DNA of 64,000 nt from NCBI GenBank assembly GCA_014879575.1, contig JACSRU010000150.1, positions 62,001-126,000 of the forward strand. Reading direction: 5' to 3'. Positions within the stretch are counted from its first letter, which is position 1. Every line of letters starts with the position of its first letter. Below the pieces are notes generated by a model. The model saw only the letters and a list, made by a program, of their open reading frames with translations. It had not been told where the DNA came from and did no database searches. This DNA is from Chthoniobacterales bacterium (GTDB taxonomy: Bacteria; Verrucomicrobiota; Verrucomicrobiia; Chthoniobacterales; Terrimicrobiaceae). A program made the translations under genes and the position numbers. This document shows, one piece after another, positions 61,707 to 64,000 of the stretch.

Positions 61707-61839
61707 AAGGAATGGGTGTGGATGGATTGCAGTTGAGAAATCGGCTTGGGAATTGATGAAAATGCGTTCGGACGTCCTGAATCACAAAAAATGAACCTTC
61801 CAAGCGAGACTGGAAGAACGCGGTCATTCATAAGACAAA

Positions 61840-61867
61840 CTTATATTTGCGCCTCTCGACGGGTCAA
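61840..61867 (-). promoter_or_regulatory. Sigma70-like promoter of hppA
   Basis: On the minus strand TTGACC (61867-61862), a 16-base spacer and TATAAG (61845-61840). Each box matches the consensus at five of six positions. It predicts an untranslated leader of about 125 bases before the hppA ATG at 61706. Confidence 0.6.
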
Positions 61868-61942
61868 CGTCCATTCGGAGTTTTGTGCCAGAACCATGAC
61901 TTCGCTCAAAATTTCCAAATCCGGAAGAATGCCGTCCGGGAA

Positions 61943-61971
61943 TTGACCGGTTCCTGTCGCGTGGCTAGGCT
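61943..61971 (+). promoter_or_regulatory. Sigma70-like promoter of yajQ, predicting a near-leaderless mRNA
   Basis: TTGACC (61943-61948), a 17-base spacer and TAGGCT (61966-61971). The ATG of yajQ is at 61978, where the transcript should begin. No Shine-Dalgarno sequence fits between the -10 box and the start codon, which agrees with a leaderless message. Confidence 0.5.
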
Positions 61972-61977
61972 CCCGGC

Positions 61978-62469
61978 ATGCCATCATTTGACATTGTCTC
62001 GGAAGTTGACAAACAGGAGATCGACAACGCGGTCAACCAGGCGGTGAAGGAATTGTCCACCCGCTTTGACTTCAAGGGGAGCAGCGCGACGATCGAATGG
62101 ATTCCGAAGGATTCAAAAATCGCCCTCAAGGCGGAGGATGCCACCCGGCTCAAATCCCTGCACGACATGGTCACGGCCAAACTTGCCAAGCGCAACATTG
62201 ACCTCCGGAATGTCGAGCGCAAGGAACCCGCCATTTCACCGCTCGGCCACGCCACGCAGGATTTCCTCATCAAGCAGGGACTCGAGGGCGACAAGGCGAA
62301 GGAGATCGTCAAGGAAATCAAGGCCAAGGGGTTCAAGGTGCAGAGTGCGCTCCAGGACCGGCAAATTCGCGTGACAGGAAAAAGCCGCGACGAATTGCAG
62401 ACGGTGATCGGTTTTTGCAGAAGCCGGGATTTTGGTGTCGCGCTGGGGTATCAGAATTTTCGGGACTGA
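61978..62469 (+). CDS. yajQ: YajQ-family nucleotide/cyclic di-GMP-binding protein
   Basis: A 163-residue protein. MPSFDIVSEVDKQEIDNAVN, STRFDFKGSSATIEWIPKDS, LAKRNIDLRNVERKEPAISP and VQSALQDRQIRVTGKSRDEL are the family blocks; it ends FGVALGYQNFRD as usual. YajQ has two ferredoxin-like domains and binds nucleotides or RNA; in Xanthomonas a member binds cyclic di-GMP. Its role here is not shown by the context. Length is normal for the family. Confidence 0.95.
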   Translation: MPSFDIVSEVDKQEIDNAVNQAVKELSTRFDFKGSSATIEWIPKDSKIALKAEDATRLKSLHDMVTAKLAKRNIDLRNVERKEPAISPLGHATQDFLIKQGLEGDKAKEIVKEIKAKGFKVQSALQDRQIRVTGKSRDELQTVIGFCRSRDFGVALGYQNFRD

Positions 62470-62503
62470 GCCGCCGGTCACCCTCCCGCTGCGGGGATCG
62501 CCT

Positions 62504-63202
62504 TCAGGCGCGCACGACTTTTCGGCGCAGGGTTTCTTCCATGGTTGTGAGGATCAGCACCCAGAAGACCTGGATAAATACCGCAACCGGAATCTGGAGC
62601 AGCGGAGGCATGGAATAGACGAAGAGCACGCCGGGAACCCACACACACCAACCGGCAACGACCACGGGGAACACCTTTTCCAAGACAAAGTTCGCGCAGA
62701 ATATTTTTGGGAAGGCGGATGAACGGAACCGGTGGTCCCGGAGGAGAAGCCACGCGGCAATGAGTGGGGCCGACACGAAGGGGCTGAAAAGCAGCTGATC
62801 CACCAGCAGTTTGAAGAAGAGGGTTTCCCAGTTGTGTCCGGTGCCAAACCACACGGATTGCATGCGATAGAGGAGATCCACCAACATGCCCATCACTCCC
62901 CAGAGCGGCACGGCTGTCAGGAAGAGCCAGAGATTTCGATGGGTGGCTTTTCCGGATTGGAAGAATCCGATCCGCAGAATCTCGGGCAAAAAGGCACCGG
63001 CAAAAACATACGAGACAAAGGCGAAGGCGTATCCGGCCTCGTGTTTGACGTGGGCGACATGACCGAGGAATTGCTTGGTTCCCTCGTGGGCGACATACAG
63101 GGAAAAGAAGACGAGCATCAGGCACTGGAGCAGGAGGCCCGGAAGCAGGTTGGCCTTTGCCGCCGCTCCGGCCATTCGCAGGGATTGCCGGAAGGTCGTC
63201 AT
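62504..63202 (-). CDS. Integral membrane protein of uncertain family (Mpv17/PMP22-like features)
   Basis: A 232-residue protein with five or six hydrophobic segments: LLPGLLLQCLMLVFFSLYVA, AFAFVSYVFAGAFLPEILRI, LWLFLTAVPLWGVMGMLVDL, LLVDQLLFSPFVSAPLIAAW and WVPGVLFVYSMPPLLQIPVA. The spacing and the final WxPxxLxxYxxPxxLQ segment recall Mpv17/PMP22-type proteins, but the similarity is weak and from memory. Function is unknown. The ATG at 63202 overlaps the tilS stop, so the two are co-translated. Confidence 0.7.
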   Translation of the reverse strand: MTTFRQSLRMAGAAAKANLLPGLLLQCLMLVFFSLYVAHEGTKQFLGHVAHVKHEAGYAFAFVSYVFAGAFLPEILRIGFFQSGKATHRNLWLFLTAVPLWGVMGMLVDLLYRMQSVWFGTGHNWETLFFKLLVDQLLFSPFVSAPLIAAWLLLRDHRFRSSAFPKIFCANFVLEKVFPVVVAGWCVWVPGVLFVYSMPPLLQIPVAVFIQVFWVLILTTMEETLRRKVVRA

Positions 63203-64000
63203 TTGGGATCGAGAAAAAGGATGCCCGCGCGCCGCCGGGCATGCCGGTTTCCCGGGAGGCTCACCTTTGCGGGACCTGTGGCGGTATCCAGAAGCGAGAG
63301 CACCCGGCGGGTTTCCGCAAAACCCGGCTCGGGCACGCGATTCCGGCGCAGCCAGCGCAGGACGGTGCGATGGCGCAGGGCCTCGGACATTTCCCGGAGG
63401 CTGGCGCAGGAGAGGGACTTGGAGACTTCCGGCGTCAGGGAGTTCATCCATTCCTCCTCCTGGCGAAAGATGTGCGCCGCACGCAGAATGGCCTGCCGGT
63501 AGCTCTCTCCAAAGGCCTGCGAGATGGCCGGAATCACGAGATTCCGAATCCGATTCCGCATGTGGTGGGATTCCGCATTGGTGTGATCCTCGCGAAAGGG
63601 AATCCTGTGCGTGTCCACAAAGCCGTCCATGTCGGCGCGCGGAATTTCCAGGAGGGGCCGGAGGATGCGCAGACCCTTCCGGGTGGTGTCCGGCCTCATG
63701 CCAGCCAGCCCGGCGGCTCCCGAGCCCCGGAGAAAGTTAAAGAGACACGTCTCGATCTGATCATCGGCATGGTGGGCCAGGAGGAGTCGCGGGCAGCGCC
63801 GTCGCCGGGCGCATTCCCGGAAAAATGCCAGACGCAATTCCCTGGCGGCGGTCTCGAGGGAATGCCCGGCGTCTTTGGCAAATTGTTTCGTCTGGGCGCG
63901 GGCAAACTCGCCGGGGTATCCCAACGCCGTCGCCTGTTTTGCAACGAACGCCGCATCCCCGCGTGACGCCCTGCCCCGCAGCCCGTGATCCAGGTGACAG
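63199..64000 (-). CDS. tilS: tRNA(Ile)-lysidine synthase, N-terminus outside the window
   Basis: The frame enters from the right edge and gives 266 residues plus stop. CHLDHGLRGRASRGDAAFVA near the edge, LLLAHHADDQIETCLFNFLR and GSGAAGLAGMRPDTTRKGLR are diagnostic for TilS; RRNRVPEPGFAETRRVLSLL near the end is a short C-terminal region. The ATP-binding SGGxDS loop is beyond base 64000. TilS modifies C34 of tRNA-Ile(CAU) to lysidine with ATP and lysine and is essential in most bacteria. Confidence 0.92.
   Translation of the reverse strand, partial: CHLDHGLRGRASRGDAAFVAKQATALGYPGEFARAQTKQFAKDAGHSLETAARELRLAFFRECARRRRCPRLLLAHHADDQIETCLFNFLRGSGAAGLAGMRPDTTRKGLRILRPLLEIPRADMDGFVDTHRIPFREDHTNAESHHMRNRIRNLVIPAISQAFGESYRQAILRAAHIFRQEEEWMNSLTPEVSKSLSCASLREMSEALRHRTVLRWLRRNRVPEPGFAETRRVLSLLDTATGPAKVSLPGNRHARRRAGILFLDPK

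Noticed and set aside
1-64000. Prophage, integrative element or insertion sequence carrying the polysaccharide locus.
   Set aside because: No integrase, transposase, att-like direct repeats at a tRNA gene or phage genes were found; the locus borders are not both inside the window.

Overview
The window is GC-rich and dominated by a surface-polysaccharide locus. Every convincing gene from base 1 to about 48,800 lies on the minus strand, and most neighbours overlap by 4 bases or are separated by only a few bases. The right-hand quarter is housekeeping DNA on both strands. The set of housekeeping genes (zwf with opcA, a single-chain glycyl-tRNA synthetase, a CysN-CysC fusion, a Na+/H+-type membrane pyrophosphatase, a GbsR-type regulator, Leptospira-type carbohydrate families) suggests a Gram-negative member of the PVC group, most likely Verrucomicrobiota. 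This is an inference from gene content, not proof.

Reading in the direction of transcription (right to left), the locus starts with a GbsR/MarR-type regulator (48966..49475). Next come cysD and cysNC, which make PAPS, then the Wzm/Wzt exporter, a methyltransferase with a coiled-coil tail that resembles a chain terminator, a GT4-RgpF glycosyltransferase and an MsbA/PglK-like ABC flippase. A nonulosonate-like module follows: a KdnB-like alcohol dehydrogenase, a methyltransferase, a KdnA-like aminotransferase, a GT2, NeuB, a GT-B-like protein, an SpsF-like cytidylyltransferase, a Gfo/Idh oxidoreductase, a second aminotransferase, a GNAT acetyltransferase, a WbpG/PseA-type sugar amidotransferase, an amidase-signature enzyme and an LIC12162-family transferase. 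Then comes a CDP-sugar module: rfbF, rfbG, a C-methyltransferase, a 3,5-epimerase and an aminotransferase. A decoration block has methyltransferases (FkbM and CmcI types among them), a WbqC protein, a GT2 and a sulfotransferase. The left end holds further glycosyltransferases, the three-gene UDP-N-acetyl-L-fucosamine pathway with a WbuB-like transferase, a Wzy-like polymerase and more methyltransferases.

Taken together, the locus looks able to build and export a complex glycan containing L-FucNAc, a C-methylated CDP-derived amino sugar and an amidated or terminally aminated ulosonic acid. The glycan is probably heavily methylated (eleven methyltransferases are encoded) and sulfated, with PAPS supplied from the same locus.

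The right flank (49.5-64 kb) carries a minimal metalloprotease, zwf-opcA, a 130-bp inverted-repeat element between convergent opcA and glyS, glyS, a stand-alone sugar aminotransferase, prfC, a proline-rich Roadblock/LC7-like protein, hisI, hppA, yajQ, a membrane protein and the 3' part of tilS. No rRNA, tRNA, CRISPR array, transposase or phage gene was seen. No gene-free stretch exceeds 300 bases; the longest is the 271-base yajQ/hppA divergent region, where two promoter-like sites are described.
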